A DNA stretch of 64,000 nucleotides from the NCBI GenBank assembly GCA_002104935.1, contig MCGT01000024.1, positions 310,001 to 374,000 of the forward strand, in the 5' to 3' direction. How positions within the stretch are numbered: the stretch's first letter is position 1; each line of letters starts with the position of its first letter. This stretch comes from Hesseltinella vesiculosa. Taxonomy: Eukaryota > Mucoromycota > Mucoromycetes > Mucorales > Cunninghamellaceae. Below are positions 22,294-33,400 of the stretch, one piece after another. The notes below the pieces were generated by a model, which saw nothing but the letters and a program-made list of their open reading frames with translations, made no database searches and had not been told where the DNA came from. A program made the position numbers and the translations under genes.

Positions 22294-23391
22294 CTATTCC
22301 TCCTTGTCATTCTTCTTAATGTCCTGTTTCTTGTCTGCCATGATGGATTCCACACGCACACCACCGACCTTCTTGACCAGCGCAATCACCACTTTGCACA
22401 TTTGACGCACACCGGCAAACACAGGCACTCTGTTGGGAAGCATGATATCAGATCCAGAAGACACAGTCGAGGAACCAGGCGTTCCAGAAGAGGAGGCGCT
22501 CGGCGTGGCCATGAATGCCATAACAATGTACTACAGAGGGAAGATAAAATGAGCAAAAGGACAAGCACCCTCTAAGCCATCACTTACCCCAGGGTACAAG
22601 AGAGCAAACATTGCCCCAGATCGCAAGGTGGACAAGAAAAAGGTGGCAACAGTACCGGGCAAGCCAAAGCCCAAAAAGAAGGCCCAGTGCTGCTCAACAT
22701 AAGCCAGTCTTTGCTCCAGAGTCCATTGCATAAACACCCATCGGAACCTGGCATGAAAAAGGTAAGGTCCACTGAAACATGGGCATCATCACTTACTCGA
22801 AGCAGTAATATGAAAAGATGAAGCAGTTCATGAGTAGAGCGAGAATGGTGCCAAACGTCGGTAATGATCTCAGCACCGCGGCAAATCCACCACAGCTGAT
22901 ATAAAAGATGGTCATATAAATCGTTTGAGCTAACGTTTGCGCCACGGCAGCCCCAGCTTGCTGATTCTTGCTTTGGACCTGATACGACTTTTCAGCAACT
23001 TTTGCATAGAATCGGCCATTGATGCCCAACAGAGCAAGATACATTGGGAAACCAAGCAACATCTATTGTGTTTTTTGTGCGTCAGGAAAACATGGCACTC
23101 GTTCAGCATTACTTACCGAATAAGGACAGCCCAGCATTGTATGAGTGCTATAATGATATTCCAAAAACACAACAGTGCCAAGGAATACAATGCCATTTAG
23201 CAGAAGGATATTGAGCACAGCCTTTTGAACGGTCGACGATCTAAAAGAAAAACGTGAGCCAAAACGAAGGAGACTGCCAAAACTTACGAGTAGAACAAGA
23301 TAAATGTCTTTGGCCAGTTGAATGCCGATTCCACCCCACGAACAAACTGTTCCCAATGCTGTGATGCAGATGATCGAGACACGGTTGCCAT
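22294..23391 (-). CDS. EI24: EI24-domain ER membrane protein
   Basis: EI24 (p53-induced gene 8 in animals, EPG-4 in worms) is a multipass ER protein linked to autophagy and nuclear import. Exons encode MATVSRSSASQHWEQFVRG, several hydrophobic helices (VLNILLLNGIVFLGTVVFLE, LGFPMYLALLGINGRFYA) and the family block FSYYCFEFRWVF followed by EQRLAYVEQHWAFFLGFGLP. The C-terminus is cytosolic and Ser/Lys-rich (KKQDIKKNDKEE) and includes a hydrophobic piece with LPNRVPVFAGVR. About five exons are used. The MAK5 and EI24 genes converge with 103 bp between stops. Confidence 0.85.
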
Positions 23392-24227
23392 TGTTTTTAA
23401 CGGATTGTAACAATTAAAAAATAACGGAAGAGAGAGAGAAAAAAAAGGGAGACCCACACGCCCGGCTCCCCTTTTTTGGCCACAGTGTTTCATGTGAAAC
23501 TTGGCACGAACATTTGGACAGACAGGGTCGGCCAATTTTTCAACCTTTTGACCTTTGAATGGTGGGAGGTGCATTCAAACGTGTACGGAGAATCGAATAC
23601 CGACAGACAATCGCTTGTTGACATGTACAAGTCAAGGGCTACTGTGCTGAAATGCTACACCTCGCTTGACGAGATCGACATGTTGATTTCCAGAAGGAGA
23701 CTTCTTCGTTGGTTTCTGACATTTACAAGTATGCCGACAGAAACATCAAGTCCTTCATGAAACATAAAAAATAAAAAAAAGGATGGACCTATGGTTCAGC
23801 TAGATTGGCTGATGGCATTGGTGTCGATCGCCATGAAAATGAAAGGTTGGACTCAACAAAACATGCCACGCACACTGGACGACACATTGAAGCAAATCCA
23901 AGCTCCATTTTTATGCTGAAAAATCTACAAATGTCCACAAGTTTGCCATTGGAACTATGGTGCTGCTGTTAGATGACATTCAAGCGACATACGAAAGTAT
24001 CTGGACGCCAGTTTTGTTGCCATGGGTAAAGCTGAAGTTTACGGAATCCAGTCACTCTTTCCAAAACGCAACTTGATGGCGCACAAGGTGGCTATATCTA
24101 CCAAGAACTACGAACCGTCGAAAGTCCTATTGATGATTCCCAACGTCACAACTGGCTAAAAGTGATGGATCTCGTGACAGTCTTATTGAATATGCTGCGA
24201 ACGCAGGATGAGATACTGAAACACAAA

Positions 24228-24402
24228 GATGACGGGTGGCCTACGCATGTGCGTTGACTACAGGAAATTGAACGCCGTCACAGGATTCTTTTCCCTTACC
24301 GCATATTGACGACATCATCGATGCTCTGGGAGACGCCACGATTTTTTCGACGTTAGACGATGCCTCTGGATTCTGGCAAGTGCTCATGGTCCCCGCCTCA
24401 GT
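24228..24402 (+). pseudogene. Ty3/gypsy-type reverse transcriptase fragment
   Basis: Two short blocks in different frames carry RT motifs of Ty3-type elements. The first, from 24229, contains GGLRMCVDYRKLNAVT. The second, from 24290, contains FPLPHIDDIIDALG and FSTLDDASGFWQV. The frame change between them and the missing palm motif and integrase show that this is a dead remnant. It is oriented with the plus strand. Confidence 0.85.
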
Positions 24403-24607
24403 GCCCCTTGCTGGCTTTACTCTCGACTTGCACCAATGACCGATTCAGCACAGCTTCGTTGGCTAGCCCTCCAACCAACACTGACGAGTATCGTTCCATC
24501 AACCTCGACACTCCGTCTGTCGGTATTTACCGCCTTTTTGGACACACACCGCCAACCAACAAGCCTGCTGGTATACGCAAGTCTAAACCTATAAGACACG
24601 ATGGCTG

Positions 24608-24667
24608 GGCTAGTGACTGATATTTTGAGACACCGACGAGACTCAGGCTAGTGACTGATATTTTGAG
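24608..24667 (+). repeat. 22-bp direct repeat pair
   Basis: GGCTAGTGACTGATATTTTGAG is present at 24608-24629 and again at 24646-24667, identical, 38 bp apart start to start. It lies between the RT relic and the unknown gene at 24766. Its role is unknown; it could be a footprint of an insertion or a local duplication. Confidence 0.85.
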
Positions 24668-24765
24668 GCGCGTTGTTCCTCTTTTCTTTCTTTTTTTTTT
24701 GACCTTGTCAACCTCTCGACATTTACAAATAACTCAAGCCTAGGAAAACTAGTGATCAAGACACT

Positions 24766-25577
24766 ATGAATGCAGAATTGAAGAGCTACATCAAAAATGC
24801 CATTGAAGAAAACTTGCGCGAGTTCAAGCTTGACCTCAAAAGGGAACTTCAAAACACGATTGATGCCCACCTGGAGATCCTGAAGCAAGAGTTTGTCTCA
24901 AAATCCGAATTGCATACCGTGATTCGCACTGAGCCTGCTGCGCCTGCCGCGCCAGCCAAAAGAACTGGAGATCAAGAAGAAAGCGTCATTTCACGAAAGA
25001 GGGTGAAGGTAAGGCCAAAAAAAAAAAAAAAGAAGACGCTTGACTACCGTTAGATCAGGCACTGACAGTTATAATGAGTAGGAAGCCGTCAATATAGCCA
25101 TTGCCACTATTGAAATGGGGAATGCAGTGAAATGGGATCTTAACAAACCTCTGAATCACCCCACCAACGTTGCCTTCAAGAACCAAGTTTGGGAGTCCGT
25201 CCAAAACGGAGCTCATGCTGCAGTTTTCAAAGAAAACAAGCTTGCTGCCTTTGACTGTCTCAATGAAATAGTCAAACAGAAGTTCCATTATCAGCATCGT
25301 CTCGTGGATAACCCTCCAACTCCCCAAGAAACATTCAAGCGAGCTGACCAGCGTAGAAGACAAGGGCTTCGCAAAAAATGAGCGTGGTGTACCCATTGTG
25401 TTGTCTGCTGGTGCGAAGCGAACAAAAACATTTCACATTGGACTAAAACTGGGTCGCTTTACCAAATTTGCATTTATTGATAACATTCCCTCATCCGAAA
25501 GTAAATTCACTCATGTTTGCTCTTGTTGTGGTACCAAAATTATAATGTATGTTCAGTACAGTACAAATTTGAGGTGA
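24766..25577 (+). CDS. unrecognised two-exon protein with coiled-coil N-terminus and Cys-rich tail; frame break near 25379
   Basis: I do not recognise this family. Exon 1 starts MNAELKSYIKNAIEENLREF and forms a charged helix likely to coil, then an Ala/Pro linker (PAAPAAPAK) and basic RKRVK. A donor GTAAGG (25009) and acceptor TAG (25081) join it to exon 2. Exon 2 holds a globular-looking domain (AIATIEMGNAVKWDLNKP ... FDCLNEIVKQKFHYQH) and a basic stretch, RADQRRRQGLRKK. A TGA follows at 25379 immediately after AAAAAA. The +1 frame continues open for 65 codons (RGVPIVLSAGAKRTKTF ... HVCSCCGTK) to 25577. The tail looks coding, so a 1-nt indel in the A6 run, decay or a real frameshift are all possible. 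Retroelement debris upstream suggests a mobile-element origin. Confidence 0.5.
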
Positions 25578-26095
25578 TGACTTTTTTGCATGAATTTCCC
25601 TTTCCACCTTTTCTTTTCTTTTACTTTTTTTTTTCTCTTCCTTTTAGTTGGGTACGATCCATGTTGAACATTCAATAAAATGCTTTTTACTATGATGTTC
25701 ATAATGTAGCGTTGAATTAAAATGATTCCATGAGCACTAAGTAACGAGGCTCGTTGCCATTGTAACGAAAAAAAAAAAACACTGATTGGCTCCACATAGG
25801 CTCCTTCATTTCCCATGGCTCTGACATCGTACTTGTGTGCAAAGTGGATTTGAACGTCCTCTAATATGAAATCCGGCTCAATCTAATATTTACATAGTAG
25901 CGGTCCTGGCAGAAAAAAAACTGTGCGCATAGTCATGTTTTCAAAAGTTCGAAAGTACATAATGAGATATATTCAAAGTCCATGGATGAAGTTTTGACCC
26001 TCTGATTCTCCAGTTTAAAAATAGGACGTGCAAAAGTTCAAATTGCTTCATTCAGAACAATAAAGCAGAATTCTGTAAAAAGGGGGGGGGGTAAC
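25578..26095. other. intergenic region with a short repeat fragment (copy D)
   Basis: No gene was recognised. At 25988-26021 the plus strand reads GTTTTGACCCTCTGATTCTC then CAGTTTAAAAA. This matches the core of the dispersed repeat family (compare minus strand near 3700). An A run and a G run (26083-26091) are present. Confidence 0.5.
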
Positions 26096-26562
26096 CTAGT
26101 TGGCAACCTTGCCAATGATATTGTATCTCTTGGAGAAAAAGGCATGCCATTGATCAAGAGTTTCGAGTTCCTTTTCGGTGAGCGTGCTATAGTCGGACAC
26201 ACAGTCTTCAGGCTTCAACGAAGACATACCGAGGGCCTGCCAAGCGAGAGGAAGAAAAAAGAACGGTTTGTTTAGCTGAGCAAGGCCAAAAATAAAAATA
26301 AAAAAAACAGGATGGATACTTACGCGGGAAGCATCCTTGCCGGTGAACACATTGTACCCTTTGCCTTTGGAGTAAGAATCTTGGTTCTTGGTCACATCGA
26401 AAATGTCGCCCTTGATAGCAACATAGATTGGCAACGAAGGATCAGAGCCATCGTATTTGGCAAGCTCTGCAACAGTGTAAGGGGTGGTTTTGGGAGCTTC
26501 ACTATTGCTTCTTGTTGAGCCGGTGCGTGTGATTTATTTTCTCTTCCTACTTACGTAGCCAT
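26096..26562 (-). CDS. MAPR-type cytochrome b5-like haem-binding protein
   Basis: This is a membrane-associated progesterone-receptor (Dap1/PGRMC/neudesin) family domain that binds haem; Dap1 relatives support P450 function and sterol synthesis. Three exons (26562-26555, 26501-26324, 26236-26096) give 108 aa, starting from an 8-nt coding first exon. The fold markers are YTVAELAKYDGSDPSLPIYV, AIKGDIFDVTKN, YNVFTGKDASRALGMSS and the C-terminal LDQWHAFFSKRYNIIGKV. There is no transmembrane anchor, unlike yeast Dap1 and PGRMC, so it may be soluble or peripheral. The haem-ligand tyrosines expected in the family include those in the YNVFTGKDASR loop. Confidence 0.9.
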
Positions 26563-27483
26563 TGTGAATGCGTAAAAGATGAAAGGTCAGGAAAAAGAAT
26601 AAAAACAATCAAAGACAGCCAGCCGGTTGCACCATTCATCCAGCCAATCAAATGCAAGCCCGACTGAGAAGCCTACGAACACTGGCTGGTGGTTTTTTGG
26701 GAAAAATACGTAAATGCTGTAGAGCGTGTTTGACTGATTCAATCGATCTGACATTGTGCATGGATACACACACTCATGAATGACGGTGTTACTGAAAAAA
26801 TTAGGCTGTTTGACAAAGGTCGCTCTGCCTACCCAGCACCGTTTTCGTTTGACATCTCCGATGCCCCAGCTAAAAAAATCGGAAAAATCGGTCATTTCGA
26901 CCAAGGGACCCCTCTCGCTGAAATCAAGAGCGACAATCGATTCATCCCAAATTTTGCATACAAGTACAAAATGATAAGAGGCGAAGTTTCATGCTCTAGA
27001 GGTATCAACTAGCTCTTGGCCGACATGGGTAAAAGCCCAAAAGTCACGCCTTCCCAAAAGGTGACCAAATGATGAGTGTCAATATTGCTTCTGAAAGTGG
27101 ATGCTTACACTTAGCTTGATGGCACCATGCTACAGTGACCAAAGAGCTTTGCTTCATTGGCTGTCGAGATGATGGCAATGTCACAATGTGGGGTCTGGCC
27201 ATGCATCACTAAAAAAACGACAAACACTGCCTTCTTTTTTTTTTTTGCAAGATCAATCGTGGTTTCCAATGCGCTGAAAAAAAATGAAAAAGCATCGTGA
27301 GGATGCCTGAGCAAACCAACATTTCTATGCTAGAATGAGGAACCAATCATTTGACTAGAAGCAGCCACAATGCGCGCGGCCTTTGGAATGATCCCAAAAA
27401 AAAAAAAAAAAAAAAAAAAAGGCACCACACTTTTCCTCCTTTTTTTACATCTGTTTCCCCCAGAATGCTTATTTGTTAATCCA
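26563..27483. other. intergenic region upstream of FAB1
   Basis: It holds dispersed repeat copy B (26774-26973) and AT-rich DNA with a 24-A run at 27397-27420 just before the FAB1 start. No other gene is supported. Confidence 0.5.
26774..26973 (+). repeat. dispersed repeat family, copy B
   Basis: This segment aligns with 54118 onwards. Shared words are ATGAATGA, CTGAAAAA, TTTGACATCTCCGA, CCAGCTAAAAAAAT, AAAATCGG and TTCATCCCAAAT. In this copy an open frame of 78 codons (from 26776, MNDGVTEKIRLFDKG) runs through the repeat. In the other copies the same frame is interrupted. Similarity stops after about 26973. Confidence 0.7.
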
Positions 27484-30400
27484 ATGTCCACAGTGTCCCG
27501 TTTTGCATTTGATGATCCCTCTACACTGACATCTTTTAATCTGTACAGTCAAGAGCCTGTTGAAGACAATGATGAAGGCGTCCTATCCAAGTTTATCTCC
27601 AAATTCAAAACCGCTGTCTCGGGTCAACAAGATCTTGCTCAGCGTACACCCCTTCAACGCCAGCACCAACGCCTATACCAACACGCTTCGTCCTCATCCT
27701 CTATACAGTCTTTCAATGAAAAAGCAACCGGTCACAGCGGGTCATCTGCCTCCTCCATCAAGCAATCCGAATTTACGCTGGTACCTGAACCCGTGCCGCT
27801 CGTGAAAACTTCCTCATGCGATAGCGATACTCAATCTGTGATGACCACTTTCTCTGTCTCCAATTCCAATTCCCTCACTCGTATCCTCTCTCGACTACGT
27901 GGCGAAGACCCCAGCAAGGAATTTTGGATGCCGGATGAAACTTGCAATGAATGCTTTGAATGTGGCTCGCAGTTTAATTTTTTTAAACGGAAACATCACT
28001 GTCGTGTCTGTGGTACGTCTCCCCCCCCCTCTTTTATTTTTTGCAAGGTGAAGTTGGAATTTAAAAGCTCACTTTTATTTTAGGCCAAATCTTTTGTGGC
28101 AAATGTGTGGCTCATGTGATCCAAGGGGAATGGGTGAATCAGAAGAATGACATTCGAGTGTGCAACTTCTGCTTTTCCAAGTTTGAACGGCAAGAAGAAG
28201 CACGGTCGATCCATGATGCCCTGATGATGTCCAGCAATCGCACATCCCTGGATCTCGACCTTGCATTATCATCACCTACTGCGCCCGATCAGTCACCCAT
28301 CGCCATTGTCCCTGATATGCAGATCCCAACCACCTCCCTCAAGGAACATGTCGATTATGGCGGCCACAGCTCTGTTGCATTGGAGATCCCTGCACGCCCA
28401 CTCACCCCTCGTCCGAGCACGTCCGTCAACTCATACGATCGTACAGACCTGGGTCTCAAGAAATTCCTCGCTGTCAACAAGTCGGGCATGCTGCGCCCTC
28501 GCTCCCGCATCAACACCATGACGTCGCTCATGATGGAGGCCTCCTCTTCCTCCACCAACTTGCACTCGCCCATGCCGTTCCGCCGCAACTCATTGACGCT
28601 CAGCTCCTCTTTTTATGATGGCGGAGGTGGCACCATTGTACCTTCGGATGACCTTGGCTGTTTTTCCGACGAAGAGGACGACTCCAGACATAATCCGCGG
28701 CACGTCTTGCACTTTTTGGGAGGATCCCAAGCCAATCTCAACGAACGGCCCACATCGATGATCATCACCGGCTCTACAGCAGACCTGTTTTCCAGCCAGC
28801 AAAACCTGTCCTCCTCGTCCAAGCCGCCTTCCTCTGGCTCGTCCTCGTCTCATGCAAAATCAGTTACCCAGCAGCTGCCTACGGACGATGAGGATCATGC
28901 ACTTGTCAACATGAGAGCCGAGCGACGTGAACGGTCCAACAGTGTTCGACGACGGCTGTCCATGACAGGCTCTCGATCGGTACGTGTGCGAACCCAAAGC
29001 TTCTTGCGCAACGCCCCACCTCTTTCATGGGACCCGACCTCGCCCCATCACCCCCCACAACAGCAATACCATCATCTGCACCATTTCCACCAGCACCATC
29101 ACTTGCTTTCTCAACACCACCATCACCATCACCCGCCGCTACATGCACACCAACAGCACCCATCATCTTCGTCTTTGGATACGGCATCTGAAATGGCGGT
29201 ATCGACTTTCAACAGTGACAGCGACACCGGCGCCGCACCTGGCCTCACTGTCGAGGACGCCACCCTGTTTTTACCCGATGCTGCCATCATGACCATGGTG
29301 CCTCCCGCCGCCATCCGTCCAGCCGCAAGACTTGATGATACCCCACCGCCGCCTGCTGCCCAGTTCCACCCAATGGCCCTGACTTATTTACAGCGCATGA
29401 TTGACCAGCTCCTGCAGGATTCGCCCGACGTCACCGACCACATCGACCAATGGCAATCAACGCTCATGTCTCTTTTGCTCAAGGTGGCCGACAGCGTGTG
29501 CCCAGACGTGCTTGGCGGCGATGAAATGGATGTGCGACACTATGTCAAGATCAAGGCCATCCCCGGTGGCCGACCCACGGACAGCTTTTCTGTAAACGGC
29601 GTGGTGTGCTCCAAAAACGTCGCCCACAAAGACATGGCACGGAACCTCGAACGGCCCAAGATCCTGATCCTCATGTTTTCTTTGGAATGGTCCCGTGGTG
29701 ACGAAGAAACCCGTCAGCAATTCCAGCCCATCCAGCCTGTCCTCGACCAAGAGCAGAAATACCTTGAGAAGCTGATCAACCGCATTCGAGTCCTCGAGCC
29801 CACAATGGTCCTCGTCCAAGGCAATGTCCCTCGCTTGGCCCTCGAATTCCTTCGCCTGGCCAACCTCGTTGTTGTATTCAACGTCAAACTCAGTGTGCTG
29901 GATGCTGTGTCCCGCTGCACCGGTGCCACCATGGTCTCGTCCTTTTTGCAGCTTAACAAAGACAAAATCGTCCTGGGCGAATGCGGAAAGTTTGAACTGC
30001 TCACTCTGATGCATGAATCTATCCCCAACCGCCGCAAAACCTTTATGCTCTTCCACGACTGTCCTCCTGAGCTTGGCGCCACCATCATCCTCCGCGGCAA
30101 CCCCTCGTGCCTGGATGCCGTCAAGCGTATTCTGGATTTTCTCGTCTTTGTCGTCTACCACCTCAAGCTTGAATCGTCCTATTTGCATGATTTTGCCCTT
30201 ATGCGTAACGCGCCTCCCTTTGACGGCTCTGGTAAGAAAAAAGGCAGGAAAAGACATGTGATTGGAAGTTGGCCTAACCTTGCTCGTTTTTATTTTTTTT
30301 TTTTTTCCTTGTTAGATGCTTGCGTTGACGACCTGCAGGTGGCTTCCCAACCGTCAGGAATGGGTGAAGAAGACCCTTGCTTACAGATTGTGAATGCAAT

Positions 30401-33400
30401 GATTCAAAAATACGAAAATACAATGGTGTGTGCCTCCTGGTGCGTCCGCTTCCCACCTCCATATCTGCTTCTACGCCTCAAGGACACCCAAGCTAAGCTG
30501 TTTACGCTGATCCATCAGTTTGTCAAGGAAGCTTCTGCTGCGCACCCCACAGCCATGAACCTGGTCCTGTCCAATCTGCCGTCAACGTTAGCCAGCATGC
30601 CTACGTACTTTCGCAACATGAATCACTTTGTACCTATCACCAAAACCAACGAATACGAACAGCTGCTGGAAGAGCATACCCAGCGATGGCGTGCGCTGGA
30701 CGGGGCTTTTCGCGAAGACCTTGGCCAGGTGTCACCTCTGCTCTATCAACAGTGCGTTGTTCTGTACAACCTGGTCTGCACTGTGACTGCTGTGCCCTGT
30801 GATGACCCCCAAGTGCGCCGGCTGGATTACTACCGCCCACCATCAGACCTAACCCTCGGCCAATATGTGGAAGACATGCTTGCATCCATCGACATGCCTT
30901 GCCGGTCTGAAATGTGTGATCGCTCCTTACTCTATCACTACCGCTCCTACAGCCATGACCACGCCCGAGTCACGGTCAAAGTCGAACGACTTCAAGGCGT
31001 ACAGTCCACTGCTGCTGCGCCCTCGGATACCCTCAGCACTTGGAGCTATTGCCGCCATTGCTCCGCCCATACCCGTCTGACCCCATTGTCTCATGGAGCC
31101 TGGAAACTGTCCTTTGGCAAGTTTTTGGAACTGCTGCTTTACCAGCAAGACCCCCAACCATCACCTTTCCACCGTCCTCATGCAGCCCCTGGTCGCGCTG
31201 CTGATCCTCTTGTTTTTGTGTCTCCATCAACACCGCTGCAGCAAGACAATGGTGACATCGATGTGGCATCCTCTCTTTCCGACTCTGCCCCCACTGACAA
31301 CACGCACCAAGCTTCCAGCGATGACCGCACCCGTGAGGATGGCTGCCTGGAATGTGCTCACGGCCTACTGCGCGACCATGTGTTTTTTTTTTCCATGCAT
31401 GACCTGGCTGTACGCTTTCAGTATGAACCGATCCAGCCCCTGGAGATCTACGCCCCACCAATGCACGTGTACACCAACACGTCGATCTTGACCACCATCA
31501 AAGACGACTGGCACGAGTCCATCCGGTCCCAAATCAGCCGGTTCTATGACTCCATTGTCGACCGCAACAAGGCATTCAGCTTTGACGTCATCCAGCCTAC
31601 GAACATCGACCTGTGCAAAGACCAGCTGCAAACCATGTCGCGCGCAGCTGTGGGTGAAAAAAAGAACATGCTGCAGTACCTCCAGTCAGCCTATGCCACG
31701 ACGGATCCGACCGACTCCTTACAACTGAATGCCGTGCGCGTGGAACTGCAAATGAACGTCCTGCACTGGGAAGCCGAATACATCGAGCTGCTACGACAGC
31801 ATATCAAGCCTCAACGTGAACTAAGGCGCCTGACCTCGTCACACCTGAAAAAAATCCTCAACACTGGGCTGGAAGTGGATGACGACGACGGCACGACGCT
31901 GCCCATGGAAGACACTGCTGACTTGGACAAGCGCGCTACAAGAGTCATCGAATCTGAGGATTTACCACTGATGGATATCATGGATGTGGACGACGACCGT
32001 TGCATGGACAGCCAATCGCTCCTGATGACTGCCCCTCGTCTTGGCTCATCGCCTACAGCTGGACCGGTCCTATCCACTTTACCGGAGCCCGACGATGACC
32101 TGCAGCTTATTGGACCTGGTTCTGATGTGGCCCGTCGCCTCTCCTTAGAATTGATGCAGCAGACACATCACGCCACGATCTTTAGCGCTTCTTTGGATCC
32201 AACAGCTTCATCTTTGGGCAGTTCAGCCCAGCCTGCCGGTGCCACCGTAAAGGACCAGAACGCCAAATTGGTCGCTGGACCCAGTGATTTGGTTCTTCCT
32301 GAAGACCAACTACTTCGATCCAAGAGCTCGCCGTTGATGACGCGACCCAAACGACGCGACGCCCAGCCAACGACCTCTCGTATCCCTCAGCTTTCCAGTA
32401 CAATGACCATGGCTTCGATCGCAAAGGTAAATGCTAGTTAAAAAAACAGCGACAGTTTTTTTTTTTGAGTATTGCTGTCTCACTGATCTCTCTTTTCGTT
32501 TTTGTCATAGACCGGCCTTGGGGATTTGAAACAGGCTGTGAAAAGCAGCAAGATCGACCAGCCTCGAGTACAGGGGAAACAGATGACTTCTTCTGCAGCA
32601 ACAGCAGATCGTCATGCTGACACTAGCTCCAGTGAACACGCACCGCCTGCCGCTCTTTTACCAACGTCACCGTCCTCATCGTCCAGCAGCAGTAGCCTCG
32701 TGTCGCATCTGACTCGCAAACACCACCGCCTACCTTTCCGAATGACAACCTTGTCCACCACACCCACAGCCAAGCTGACCGAACTAGACCCTCCACCCAG
32801 CCCTCACAAGAGCAAAACCACGGCCGAAAAGAAGAATGTGCACGCCCACAGTGGCATGGAAGACCACACAAGATCGCTGTCGCTCAAAGGCTTCCGCTAT
32901 CGATACCAAGGCCACAGCTCCTTGTCAGTGAATGACACCAGCCACATCGAGCCGCAGCACTCCGCCAGCACCGGCCGCATCTACCAGCCATTGCAGCGCT
33001 CGGCCACCGAAATCAACACCAGCTCCAAGGCAGCCCTGCGCAATTACTTGCTTTCTGACTCCAAGACCATGCTTCGCTCCCGCACTGTGCGCCAACGCCT
33101 TGCTAGCCGGGCCTCTCTGGAAGTTTACACCACAATTCGAGACATGGTTCGTGATGAATCCGACGATGAATTCCAGCAGAATGACCAAGACGGCGAAGAC
33201 GTCCTGCGCCTAGATGACCTGCTTGCTCACGACCTCAAGACACACCATCAGCAGCAAGTCCCAGCCCATCCATTTGAGCTCCATGGTGCACCTTCGCCCT
33301 CGACTTCAGCATCGCTACTGCCCTCGGCTTTCACGCCTTTGCTCTCCCATGGCTCGCCCTTCTCATTGACTCTTACCGATGAATTCGACGAAGCCTTCTA

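Larger units (their letters stand above)
23392..24765. mobile_element. degraded retroelement-rich region
   Basis: This 1.4-kb stretch contains no intact gene. It has a broken reverse-transcriptase block (24228-24402) of Ty3 type. Upstream of it are short open stretches without clear family signals that could be remains of the gag side. A 22-bp tandem-spaced direct repeat follows at 24608-24667. The lack of long frames and the different composition fit a decayed insertion. LTRs were not recognised. Confidence 0.5.

Noticed and set aside
29457..30257. A 266-codon minus-strand open frame inside FAB1
   Set aside because: It lies opposite the conserved TCP1-like domain of FAB1; long antisense frames are common opposite GC-rich coding exons.
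30421..30480. Possible intron GTGTGT...CTCAAG in FAB1
   Set aside because: The sequence encodes [13 protein letters not shown], which matches the conserved FP-PYLL segment of Fab1 proteins, so it is coding.
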